Origin: Alkalihalobacillus pseudalcaliphilus | GTDB lineage: Bacteria > Bacillota > Bacilli > Bacillales > Bacillaceae_D | Assembly (NCBI RefSeq): GCF_028610675.1 | Contig: NZ_JAQQWS010000021.1 | Location: forward strand, 1 to 39,511 | Reading direction: 5' to 3' | DNA: 39,511 bases | Part shown: positions 1 to 7,584 of the stretch, piece by piece | Layout: every line of letters starts with the position of its first letter | How positions within the stretch are numbered: position 1 is the stretch's first letter | Translations under genes and position numbers: made by a program | The notes under the pieces: model-generated | Database searches by the model: none | The model's input: only the letters and a program-made list of their open reading frames with translations | Told to the model about the DNA's origin: nothing

Positions 1-258
1 AGGGTTAATGTGCAGATACGGAAGCTAAACCATGTAGTATCTGCACAAAGAGGGGGTTAATGTGCAGATACGGAAGCCAAACCATGTAGTATCTGCACAA
101 AGAGAGGGTTAATGTGCAGATACGGAAGTCAAACTATGTAGTATCTGCACAAAGAGAGGGTTAATGTGCAGATACGGAAGCTAAACCATGTAGTATCTGC
201 ACAAAGAGGGGGTTAATGTGCAGATACGGAAGCTAAACCATGTAGTATCTGCACAAAG
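1..258. repeat. Tandem array of five 52-bp hairpin units (left array)
   Basis: Five head-to-tail copies have a strict 52-bp period; the TTAATG landmark falls at 5, 57, 109, 161 and 213. Each unit carries a perfect 11-bp inverted repeat, TGTGCAGATAC and GTATCTGCACA (9-19 and 37-47 in the first copy), around a 17-nt loop. Units are joined by a purine-rich linker of the AAAGAGGGGG type. Loops vary by a few bases (CT, CC or TC near the middle and a C/T change) while the arms do not change. A related array sits at the other end of the window. The function is unknown. The array starts at base 1, so more copies may lie outside. Confidence 0.97.
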
Positions 259-454
259 CCTATTCTTCGTGGATAAAGGTGATTGTTCAAACTGTTGGCA
301 CGTTTACAACTCGATCACTATCAGGAGTCGGCCTGAACAAACAGGGAGCACTGTCCTACTAAGGTCATTGATCGCGAGATGGATGACGAGCTAACTTCAT
401 GGCACAAACTATCGCCCATAACTAACTTTCATATAAAAGAAAGGAGCCAACAGA

Positions 455-2956
455 ATGAAGCATCAACTAAAAAAGCTACTAAACAAAGTAAGGAAAACTA
501 CTCACTCCTATCCATCACATCGTCCACCAAAATCCCTACATTCCCCCAAAAAACCATCAAAGCAACCGTTTATTGAAATTGGAGAAAACTGGTACCAAAC
601 AGAGAAGCCGATTGCCTTCATGTTTGGTTTTAATCCATGGAAGCGAGCATTTATTAGCAAGTGTTTTCCTGAATATCGAACCGCTTTTGTATTTGGAAGT
701 GCCAGCATTGACCGCCTGTTGTATTATTTTCAATCAAATCCGAGCCACCTTTTTGTCGTTTGGGGATACAAAGAAAGTGAGGAAGTTCATCACTATGCCA
801 AGCAACAACAAATTCCTTTAATAAGGGTAGAAGATGGTTTTATCCGTTCTTTAGACTTAGGGGCCAAGCATAGCTTTCCACTTTCTATCGTGAAAGACAG
901 CCGCGGTTTGTATTTTAACCCGCAGCAGCCTTCGGATCTAGAACATATTTTACTCAATACAAATTTTGACCAAGTTCTTCTATCGCAAGCCCAAAAGAAC
1001 ATTCAGCTAATCCATACACACGGCATTAGTAAATATAACCATGCAGAAAAAGTAGATGTTACGAAGATCTATGGTCCAAAAACCGCCAAAAGAATCTTAG
1101 TCATGGGGCAAGTCGAGGATGATGCCTCTATTAAATTTGGTTTAGATAAAAACATGACAAATAATGAACTCGTTTGGGCCGCTTACCAAGAAAATCCGAA
1201 TGCCGAGATTATTTATAAACCGCATCCTGATGTATTAGAAGGGTTACGAGAAAAAAGGTCAGATCCTAAAGAAGTGGAGCATATTGCAAAAGTCATCACA
1301 TCGCCATTAAGTGTACCAGATGCCCTAACAACGATTGATCACGTTTATACGTTTACATCATTATCTGGTTTTGAAGCTTTAATAAGAGGAATTAATGTGA
1401 CATGTTTTGGCATGCCTTTTTATTCGGGATGGGGTTTAACAGATGACAGGCAAACGTGTGAGCGAAGAACGAGGACGTTAACGATTGAACAGCTATTCGC
1501 GGGTGCTTATATGCTTTACCCCGAATATATGGATGAGCATGGGAAGAGGTCGGATTGTGAAGCGACAATACATTATCTATCTCAGTTAAAAGTAGAACGT
1601 GCGAATCAGCACGAGATGGAACACGCCGATCGACTGAAAACTCAGGACTATTCCAATCAACAGCAGCAAGAAAAACCAGAAGAATCACTCGAATCTATAG
1701 AGAGTACTCCAAAAATGGAAGACCTTCAGAATGATAGTGAGGAGGAGAAGCTAAAGGAAACAGCCAAAAAAGAAACGATTTCATCCAAGTCTGAGTCCTA
1801 TTTGCTAAAAATCAAAGAGCTACAAGGTAGAAATCAATTAAGAGAAGTCGAGGCGTTATATGTTGAAGCATTAGAAGTAGTGGGGGAGCCCAAGGAAAAG
1901 GCCGCCTTATTAAAAGAATTTGCGACATTCCTTATCTATAAAGGTGAATATAGTAAGCGTGTAGGGATGTTTCTCTATCAGTCACTGGAACTAAATCCGA
2001 CTATGTCAACACTTTCAACGATGATTGATTATTTTTATAAAATCAAAGGGGCAACGGAAGAAGTATTAGCTTTAGTGAAAAGAGTCATGAAAAAAGAAGA
2101 GCCTAATGCGAAAAAGTTAATGAAATATGCAGCGATTTTTAATGATGCAGGACATTATACAAAAGCTATTCAATTATATCAGCAAGCTGTTGAATTAAAT
2201 GCAAAGGTCAATGAAGAGCATCTATATTTGGGGTTACATGCTATGGTAAGTGAACGAAAACCACATATAGTGGGAGCTTCCAACGACGCTTATGAACTGT
2301 TCAAGCAAATAAAAGAGGGTGAACAAACATTTGAGCAGTTAGTCTTACAATCTAAAGGTGATATTTGTGTGGTAGGGAATTCGCCATGTGAACTTGGTCG
2401 AAGGAACGGGGCTGCCATTGATGAGCATGCACTCGTGATTCGCTTTAATAATTATGCCGTTCATCATCCTTTCCATCTTGATTACGGTAGAAAAACCGAT
2501 ATTTGGGTGAAGTCAGGCTTTTATACGAATGTGAAAAAAAGACCGCTTGAGCACTATCAGCACATCGTTGTAAGTGGTACGAATTTACTTCATTCTAACC
2601 GTTACGGCTATGACCTGTTTATTGACTCGGTCTCTGCTCGGATTCCTACCTCGATTATTCCGGATGCGGTCATGAAGGAACTGATGGATATTTTAGAAGC
2701 CCCACCAAGTGCTGGATTAGCGATATTATATTGGCTTTACCAGTTGAACGGACCATTGAAAAAGGACCATATATTTGGCTTTTCATTCACGGATCAACCA
2801 GAAAACCAAAATGCCCATTATTTTATTGATCCATCTAATCGTAAAATTCAGCATCATCATTGGCGTGCAGAACGAGAATTATATGAGCGATTATTTGAGG
2901 AAAACGATGTGTGGAGTGAGGAACAGCGAGTATGGAAAAGGGCAGTAATTAAGTAA
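455..2956 (+). CDS. KpsC-like glycosyltransferase - TPR - GT29 sialyltransferase-like fusion protein
   Basis: An 833-residue protein with no signal peptide and a basic N-terminus, so probably cytoplasmic at the membrane. Residues about 50-360 resemble the capsule proteins KpsC/LipB (Capsule_synth family, beta-Kdo transferases): VEDGFIRS at 125-132, GQVEDDAS at 218-225, YKPHPDV at 254-260, TSLSGFEAL at 301-309 and YSGWGLTDDR at 323-332. A charged linker (about 380-445) leads to helical TPR-like repeats (about 445-600). The C-terminus (634-815) carries a complete set of GT29 motifs: motif L (VVGNSPCELGRR to VIRFNNY, 639-667), motif S (APPSAGLAIL to HIFGFSF, 749-778), HYF at 788-790 and H801-x4-E806. 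Known: KpsC and GT29 enzymes use CMP-activated acidic sugars. Inference: the protein builds a Kdo- or nonulosonate-containing glycan; the donor is not shown. The start is ATG 455 behind AAAGGAG. The next KpsC-like gene follows 40 bp downstream. Confidence 0.85.
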   Translation: MKHQLKKLLNKVRKTTHSYPSHRPPKSLHSPKKPSKQPFIEIGENWYQTEKPIAFMFGFNPWKRAFISKCFPEYRTAFVFGSASIDRLLYYFQSNPSHLFVVWGYKESEEVHHYAKQQQIPLIRVEDGFIRSLDLGAKHSFPLSIVKDSRGLYFNPQQPSDLEHILLNTNFDQVLLSQAQKNIQLIHTHGISKYNHAEKVDVTKIYGPKTAKRILVMGQVEDDASIKFGLDKNMTNNELVWAAYQENPNAEIIYKPHPDVLEGLREKRSDPKEVEHIAKVITSPLSVPDALTTIDHVYTFTSLSGFEALIRGINVTCFGMPFYSGWGLTDDRQTCERRTRTLTIEQLFAGAYMLYPEYMDEHGKRSDCEATIHYLSQLKVERANQHEMEHADRLKTQDYSNQQQQEKPEESLESIESTPKMEDLQNDSEEEKLKETAKKETISSKSESYLLKIKELQGRNQLREVEALYVEALEVVGEPKEKAALLKEFATFLIYKGEYSKRVGMFLYQSLELNPTMSTLSTMIDYFYKIKGATEEVLALVKRVMKKEEPNAKKLMKYAAIFNDAGHYTKAIQLYQQAVELNAKVNEEHLYLGLHAMVSERKPHIVGASNDAYELFKQIKEGEQTFEQLVLQSKGDICVVGNSPCELGRRNGAAIDEHALVIRFNNYAVHHPFHLDYGRKTDIWVKSGFYTNVKKRPLEHYQHIVVSGTNLLHSNRYGYDLFIDSVSARIPTSIIPDAVMKELMDILEAPPSAGLAILYWLYQLNGPLKKDHIFGFSFTDQPENQNAHYFIDPSNRKIQHHHWRAERELYERLFEENDVWSEEQRVWKRAVIK

Positions 2957-2996
2957 TGCAACTATCATTATTTTTTATGCTTGGGGGCTAGCTAAC

Positions 2997-4127
2997 ATGG
3001 GGGATCCTTTAAAAAAGCTTAAAATGTCGGTTCGCTCTATATTAAAGGTTATCTATTATTTCTTTTATCGTTTGTATTGGTTCTTGAAGCCCGTGCAAAA
3101 AACAGGGAAACCAGTTGCGTTTGTGTTGATTAATTCAAAGTGGAAGCAAAGCTTTATGCCTTTTTTTCTATCTGAGTATCAGGTCGAGTGTTTACCACAT
3201 CATATAAATATCAAACGTATACATCGGAAATTAACGAAGTACGAAAATAAAGTTTTTGTTGTATGGGGGTATCAGTCCTCACCAACTCTTGAACCGTATG
3301 CAGAGAAATATCAAATACCATTATACCGTTTAGAGGATGGCTTTATTCGTTCTGTAGGGTTAGGTTCTTTGCGGAATCCACCATTTTCCTTGTGTTTGGA
3401 TAAAACCGGTATGTATTTTGATGCGAGAAGGCCAAGTGATTTAGAGGTCATCTTAAATGAGTATGACTTTCAAGCGAATCCGACGATTATTAAACGTGCA
3501 AACGCGTGTCTAAAACTCATCAATGAACATCAGATTAGTAAATACAATCATGTCCAGACTCAAGATATTCATAACGTTTATGGTAAAAAAACGAAAAAAC
3601 GTGTACTCGTCGTTGGTCAAGTAGAGGATGATCAGTCTATTCAAAAAGGCTGTGCGAAGCCGATTACCAATAATGACCTTGTACGAATGGCTTTTCAAGA
3701 AAATCAAGATGCGGAAATCATTTATAAACCACATCCCGATGTGCTAGTAGGGAAACGGGAAAAGTATTCCGACCCTAATGATGTAAAAGACATAGCTAAA
3801 GTCATAGAAGTACCATTGAGCTTAAATGATGCATGTAAGACGATTGACCATGTTTATACGATTACCTCTCTGTCTGGCTTTGAAGCATTACTAAAAGGAA
3901 TTAAAGTTACGACGGTTGGGGCCCCTTTTTATTCGGGATGGGGTTTAACGGACGATCGCCAGCCGGTTCCGCGAAGGATGAGGTCATTATCGTTGCTTGA
4001 GCTTTTGGCTGGAGCGTACCTTTTATACCCTCGCTATGCCAACCCAGAAACAGGTGAACCATTAGATCTAGAGGATGTTTTGCAGCTTATTATCGATCAA
4101 AAAGATGACGATTCAATTTCCGTTTGA
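2997..4127 (+). CDS. Stand-alone KpsC-like glycosyltransferase
   Basis: A 376-residue protein in the same family as the N-terminal half of the preceding gene. Shared motifs are LEDGFIRS (112-119), GQVEDDQS (207-214), YKPHPDV (243-249), TSLSGFEAL (290-298) and YSGWGLTDDR (312-321), followed by the family's LAGAYLLYPRY stretch. The QVEDD signature resembles the C-terminal half of KpsC more than its N-terminal half. Residues 1-35 are basic and aromatic and may bind the membrane. It lies 40 bp after the fusion gene with no terminator between them, so the two are probably co-transcribed. The ribosome site is weak (GGGGG about 10 nt before ATG 2997). In Gram-negatives KpsC builds the Kdo linker of capsules on phosphatidylglycerol; in a Gram-positive both acceptor and sugar are unknown. 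Confidence 0.82.
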   Translation: MGDPLKKLKMSVRSILKVIYYFFYRLYWFLKPVQKTGKPVAFVLINSKWKQSFMPFFLSEYQVECLPHHINIKRIHRKLTKYENKVFVVWGYQSSPTLEPYAEKYQIPLYRLEDGFIRSVGLGSLRNPPFSLCLDKTGMYFDARRPSDLEVILNEYDFQANPTIIKRANACLKLINEHQISKYNHVQTQDIHNVYGKKTKKRVLVVGQVEDDQSIQKGCAKPITNNDLVRMAFQENQDAEIIYKPHPDVLVGKREKYSDPNDVKDIAKVIEVPLSLNDACKTIDHVYTITSLSGFEALLKGIKVTTVGAPFYSGWGLTDDRQPVPRRMRSLSLLELLAGAYLLYPRYANPETGEPLDLEDVLQLIIDQKDDDSISV

Positions 4128-4137
4128 ATCGTCATCT
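4098..4137 (-). terminator. Intrinsic terminator of deoD
   Basis: A perfect 14-bp stem (4103-4116 with 4124-4137, loop of 7) is followed on the minus strand by five T residues (complement of 4098-4102). It terminates deoD and overlaps the last codons and stop of the convergent KpsC-like gene. There is no T run on the plus strand. Confidence 0.8.
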
Positions 4138-4149
4138 CATTCTAGACGT

Positions 4150-4851
4150 TTATTTGGTTACGGCTTCTAAAGCCACTTCCATCATTTCATTAAATGTGGT
4201 TTGGCGTTCTTCAGAAGTTGTTTCTTCACCTGTCAAAATATGATCACTAACTGTTAACACTGAAAGAGCATTACGTTTGAATTTAGCTGCTAATGTATAA
4301 AGGGCAGCGGTTTCCATTTCGATTGCCAGAATACCATGATCAGCCCATTTTTTATGTTCAGCATTTTCGTTGTAAAAAATATCAGCTGTGAAGACATTTC
4401 CTACTTTTAAATTTAAACCTTTAGCTACACCTTCATCATAGGCTTTCTTTAACAAATCGAAATTAGCCGTAGGAGCATAATCAACAACACCGAATGTATT
4501 ACGGTTCATTTGTGAATCGGTGGAGGCGCTCATCGCTAAAATTACATCACGAACCTTCACATCTTCTTGGATCGCCCCACACGTGCCGACACGAATCAGA
4601 TTTTTGACGCCGTATTCTTGCATTAGCTCAGTCGCGTAAATCGAGATGGAAGGTACGCCCATACCCGTCCCTTGCACGGAGATTCGTTGACCTTTATAGG
4701 TTCCTGTATAGCCTAGCATCCCTCGAACTTCATTGTAACAAACAGGGTTTTCTAAGTAGGTTTCCGCGATATACTTGGCACGTAAAGGATCACCTGGTAG
4801 TAAAATTGTTTCTGCAATATCGCCTTGTTTTGCTCCAATATGAACACTCAT
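4150..4851 (-). CDS. deoD: Purine-nucleoside phosphorylase DeoD-type
   Basis: 233 residues, full length for the hexameric DeoD family. The enzyme phosphorolyses purine (deoxy)ribonucleosides to the free base and (deoxy)ribose-1-phosphate for salvage in the cytoplasm. Visible family features are His4 near the N-terminus, the phosphate-binding LLPGDPLRAKYIAE (17-30), RVGTCGAIQ (87-95), the substrate loop EMETAALYTLA (178-188) with Glu178 and Glu180, and SDHILTGE with Asp203. ATG 4851 is preceded by AAAAGGAGG. The gene stands alone, convergent with the KpsC-like pair and divergent from the 85-residue gene. Its neighbours suggest no link to envelope synthesis. Confidence 0.97.
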   Translation of the reverse strand: MSVHIGAKQGDIAETILLPGDPLRAKYIAETYLENPVCYNEVRGMLGYTGTYKGQRISVQGTGMGVPSISIYATELMQEYGVKNLIRVGTCGAIQEDVKVRDVILAMSASTDSQMNRNTFGVVDYAPTANFDLLKKAYDEGVAKGLNLKVGNVFTADIFYNENAEHKKWADHGILAIEMETAALYTLAAKFKRNALSVLTVSDHILTGEETTSEERQTTFNEMMEVALEAVTK

Positions 4852-5359
4852 TGTTAATTGCCTCCTTTTAATTAGATGTCACATCATCTTTTGAAGAGGT
4901 ATGTACATCTTATCTCTCTCATAAGTATAGACGAAATAAAGTGTGAATGCGAATCGTAGCTTATGCAAAGTTGGAGAATTTTATACGAACTTGTCTATAG
5001 CCAAAAAGTATGAGGGTAAAATGTTTATAAGGATTTAGTGTAGGGAACAGATAAGATAGAGGGAATGTTGGATTTTGACGGAATGACAGTGCGAATGTAG
5101 ATAAATGATGTACATTGTCACCGAATCTTCAACAAGCATTAATAATTTCCTAAATGACGAGGAAGATGTCACATATTCAGAACAAAAGTAGAAAAATATT
5201 AGGGAAAAAATCTAACAAATAGCTTCACAAAAACTAATTTTCAGATTATTATAATAATTATAGAGGCGGACTATTCATTAGCTTGTTCTAGTTCTGAGTC
5301 ACCGCTCATAGACTAGAAAATAGCTTACTCATATATGATGAAATCAATTAAAGAAGGAA
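4852..5359. other. Intergenic region between deoD and the 85-residue gene
   Basis: Holds the leaders of two divergent genes. For deoD a weak candidate promoter on the minus strand is TATACT (complement of 4924-4929) with a TTCGCA-like -35 at 18-bp spacing. For the rightward gene there is a TATAAT at 5250-5255 inside a perfect AT palindrome (5245-5258), without a good -35. No convincing ORF was seen. Confidence 0.5.
5280..5325 (+). promoter_or_regulatory. Folded 5' leader upstream of the 85-residue gene
   Basis: Nested inverted repeats: AGCT (5280-5283) with AGCT (5322-5325), TTCTAGT (5286-5292) with ACTAGAA (5312-5318), and GAG (5296-5298) with CTC (5305-5307). Together they give one long interrupted hairpin 35-40 nt before the start codon. 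No T run follows, so it is not a terminator. Its role is unknown; a regulatory leader is inferred only from position. Confidence 0.4.
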
Positions 5360-5365
5360 GTGATG

Positions 5366-5617
5366 ATGATGCCAAAGCATTTTATCTTAAGAAAGTATTA
5401 CTTAGCAGAGATCGACCGCAAGGATTTCGGGTCTGAAATAAGCTCACCAGAACGATGGAGCTGGGATATTTATATTGCAGCCGATCACGACAAAGTATTA
5501 CACGGTAAGGCAAGTGCACCAGGAAAAGGAGTAGAACTACCATGGACGCCACTCCTTCAAACCGATGCCTTGCAGGAAATGATGGATAAGTGTGAAGCAC
5601 AGATGAGGTTATATTAA
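5366..5617 (+). CDS. Hypothetical small cytoplasmic protein
   Basis: About 83 residues, no signal peptide or membrane segment, mixed charge, rich in Trp and Tyr, with WSWDIYIAADHDKVLHGKAS in the middle and ELPWTPLLQTD near the end. I do not recognise the family. A GTG and three ATG codons (5360, 5363, 5366, 5369) run in a row. AGAAGGAAG at 5352-5360 fits ATG 5366 or 5369 best, so the start at GTG 5360 is unlikely. It is a single-gene unit, preceded by a folded leader and followed directly by a strong terminator. Confidence 0.75.
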   Translation: MMPKHFILRKYYLAEIDRKDFGSEISSPERWSWDIYIAADHDKVLHGKASAPGKGVELPWTPLLQTDALQEMMDKCEAQMRLY

Positions 5618-5643
5618 AAACACCCGGTAGTGGGTGTTTTTTT
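5616..5643 (+). terminator. Intrinsic terminator of the 85-residue gene
   Basis: The stem AAAAACACCC (5616-5625) pairs with GGGTGTTTTT (5632-5641) around a 6-nt loop and runs into T residues. It begins at the stop codon of the small gene. Confidence 0.9.
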
Positions 5644-5700
5644 ACATGGAATCCTTTATAATCTTTTTTAAGGTTTAGTAAATAGAAAGGTTCTACTATT

Positions 5701-6258
5701 ATGAAAACGAAACAAGTTAAAATATCTTCAATGAGCAGTATTTTACTTTTGTGCCTACTATTAATATGTGGAGTTGTCATTTATTATTTAAGCTCGCAAC
5801 CATATGAAGCTCAAAACATCCGCCCATTCCTCAGTAATTTTAATTTAACCTGGTTTGAAGTGCTTTTTGCTAGTGTTTCATTTACCTATGCTGGAACTGT
5901 TATTAGTATCGAAGCATATGGAGGAGCGGAAGGTTTTATTGAATTTTTTGTTCGTAAAGGAGCACATGTTATCGTATTTGCCGTATTAGGTTTTTTGACT
6001 TATTCGCTAGCCCATGTTCTATCGAAAAAAAGAAGTATAGCATTTATAATGACCTTACTAGTCGTGTCAGGATATGCGGCGTTTGATGAATGGAGGCAGT
6101 TTCACCATCCAGACCGACGAGGGATATATCAGGATGTAATCCTTGATATATTTGGCGGTATTATTGGCTTATCAATCTCCTATTTTTATTGGCGGAGAAA
6201 AGAAGTAAAGAAGGAGAAAGTTGCAAAAAACATAGTAAAACAAAGAAACTCTGCTTAG
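5701..6258 (+). CDS. VanZ-family membrane protein
   Basis: 185 residues with about four hydrophobic segments and a basic C-terminal tail. VanZ-family hallmarks are SSQP (residues 31-34) after the first membrane segment, RKGAHVIVFAVLGFL in the middle, and DEWRQFHHPDRRGIYQDVIL followed by DIFGG. VanZ proteins are small membrane proteins; one gives low-level teicoplanin resistance in Enterococcus, but most Bacillus members have no proven role. ATG 5701 has an AAAGG ribosome site 10 nt upstream. The gene follows a terminator, so it has its own promoter or relies on read-through. Confidence 0.88.
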   Translation: MKTKQVKISSMSSILLLCLLLICGVVIYYLSSQPYEAQNIRPFLSNFNLTWFEVLFASVSFTYAGTVISIEAYGGAEGFIEFFVRKGAHVIVFAVLGFLTYSLAHVLSKKRSIAFIMTLLVVSGYAAFDEWRQFHHPDRRGIYQDVILDIFGGIIGLSISYFYWRRKEVKKEKVAKNIVKQRNSA

Positions 6259-6313
6259 CCATTGTTTAATTCTTTCGCCATTTGTTAACACTGTCTCTAT
6301 GGGGGCTGGTGTG

Positions 6314-6421
6314 ATGAAGGAAAATCAACTATTTACAGGACTTATTTGGGGTACCCTATTTAGCTTGCCGATGTGGGCGGTAATAATCTATGGAATTAAA
6401 GCGATGATACATGTATTTTGA
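6314..6421 (+). CDS. Possible 35-residue single-pass membrane peptide
   Basis: An ORF of 35 codons starting MKENQLFTGLIWG, with one hydrophobic helix covering most of the chain, and ending just before a strong bidirectional terminator. The start could be GTG 6311 or ATG 6314; the ribosome site is poor (GGGGG at 6301-6305). The clean hydrophobic pattern and its place between the VanZ-like gene and a terminator support a real peptide, but no family is recognised. Confidence 0.5.
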   Translation: MKENQLFTGLIWGTLFSLPMWAVIIYGIKAMIHVF

Positions 6422-6428
6422 AATTATA

Positions 6429-6467
6429 ATAAGCAACCACTACATCGTATGTAGGTTGGTTGCTTAT
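6429..6467. terminator. Bidirectional terminator
   Basis: The outer stem ATAAGCAACCA (6429-6439) pairs with TGGTTGCTTAT (6457-6467), and the inner stem CTACAT with ATGTAG around CGT. Flanking A and T residues allow use in both directions: for the VanZ/35-residue genes (+) and the SGNH gene (-). Confidence 0.85.
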
Positions 6468-6472
6468 TTGAG

Positions 6473-7261
6473 TTATTCAGTTAAGAAGGTAAACATATAA
6501 TCAGCCCATACTTGGTGTCCGTTTTCATTTGTATATTTTCCTTCATAATAGTTTTGTATATCTTCTGAAAGAATATCAGGCCAAGCTTGCCAGTGGTCAG
6601 CATACAAATAACGGTTTGTATCTGCATAGGATTTGAGCTCCGTAATTTGTGTTAAATATAATTGAGGGTTATAAATGGGGTTAGATGGCATGAGTACAAC
6701 GGTTATCTCGGGAAGTTCACTTTCGATTTGCTCGAGATATAAGGTTAAATACTCTAAGCTGTCTTCAATGGCGACAATACCATTGTCACTTCGCATAAAA
6801 GGTTCAAACAATAATAAGTCAGGCTTTGAATCAATGACCTCTGTCATGTAATTTTCATTGGTAATTTCAAGGTTAGAGCGATCACCGGTACTAATAATGG
6901 TCGCATCAATATAACTTTCATCAACTTCTTCTACGAGCTTAGCAATTAAAATTTCTGGCCAGTTATTTCCTTCATACTCAGGTGAGTAAATAGATTCTGA
7001 ACCAAAGAATGTAATCTGTAAGGGGGCGTTTGTATCATTGATCATATCCCCTAATAATCCTCCTAAATCATGTTTGTTAGTATCATTTTTTTCAGTAGTA
7101 CTCGCATTTTGCTCTCTTTCATAATCGGAAGAGGGCTTAATAACTTCGTTTTGAGATTGAGTGGCGATTTTTTCTAATTTAGCATGATAGCTTAGATGGC
7201 TAAGGGTAAGGATGGCTAAACAGCCAATTACTAATAATGCATATAATAAATTTTTCAACAT
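6473..7261 (-). CDS. Membrane-anchored SGNH/GDSL-hydrolase-like protein
   Basis: 262 residues with an uncleaved-looking N-terminal membrane segment (about 4-20), a polar linker (30-75) and an extracytoplasmic SGNH-like domain from about 80. Block I is FFGSESIYS (85-93), offering Ser88 or Ser90 where GDSL enzymes have their nucleophile. The C-terminal block is NENGHQVWADYM with the expected His; an Asp is available in YADHWQAW. Family members are esterases or O-acetyl-transfer/deacylation enzymes acting on cell-surface glycans or lipids. The block I spacing is not the textbook GDS, so activity is uncertain. ATG 7261 follows GGAAGGAG. It is transcribed in the same direction as the InlB-repeat protein gene upstream, but a terminator separates them. 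Confidence 0.75.
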   Translation of the reverse strand: MLKNLLYALLVIGCLAILTLSHLSYHAKLEKIATQSQNEVIKPSSDYEREQNASTTEKNDTNKHDLGGLLGDMINDTNAPLQITFFGSESIYSPEYEGNNWPEILIAKLVEEVDESYIDATIISTGDRSNLEITNENYMTEVIDSKPDLLLFEPFMRSDNGIVAIEDSLEYLTLYLEQIESELPEITVVLMPSNPIYNPQLYLTQITELKSYADTNRYLYADHWQAWPDILSEDIQNYYEGKYTNENGHQVWADYMFTFLTE

Positions 7262-7584
7262 TTAAACTCCTTCCAGTTAAAAAAGGTATATTCTTAATGG
7301 TATAAATTAGTAAAAGTGCAGTTATATAAAATAGAGTTAATGCTAATATGCATATGCAGTGCAACAACTCTTAACTGTGACAGCTATTAGTATTTTAAAA
7401 ATTTCATGTATAAATGGTGCTAAATATGACTTGGTTTTTTAGATATTTTTAAATAAAGAGTTTTTCAACTTTTTAATTATACTATAAATGTCAATATTGG
7501 AAAGGTTAATAAAAAATAGACGATGAAATTAATTTCATCGCCTATTATAATAAAATATAAAAATTCGAAGGGAGTCTGGTGGAT
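7262..7584. other. AT-rich intergenic region
   Basis: It holds the terminator of the InlB-repeat gene (7511-7546) and presumably the promoter of the SGNH gene; no clear -35/-10 pair was found. Nothing coding was seen. Confidence 0.5.
7511..7546 (-). terminator. Intrinsic terminator of the InlB-repeat protein gene
   Basis: Near-perfect inverted repeat: 7515-7530 pairs with 7531-7546 (GCGATGAAATT arms, one mismatch). On the minus strand the complement of 7511-7516 gives a run of T residues. Confidence 0.8.

Noticed and set aside
1..258. The 52-bp arrays as a CRISPR
   Set aside because: There is no alternation of constant repeat and unique spacer; the loops are nearly identical within an array, the arms are inverted repeats, and no cas gene is present.
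379..576. ORF overlapping the start of the KpsC-GT29 gene
   Set aside because: It overlaps the real gene in another frame and has no ribosome site or recognisable protein.
5382..5780. 132-codon ORF on the minus strand
   Set aside because: It runs antisense across the 85-residue gene, its terminator and the VanZ start, with no ribosome site.
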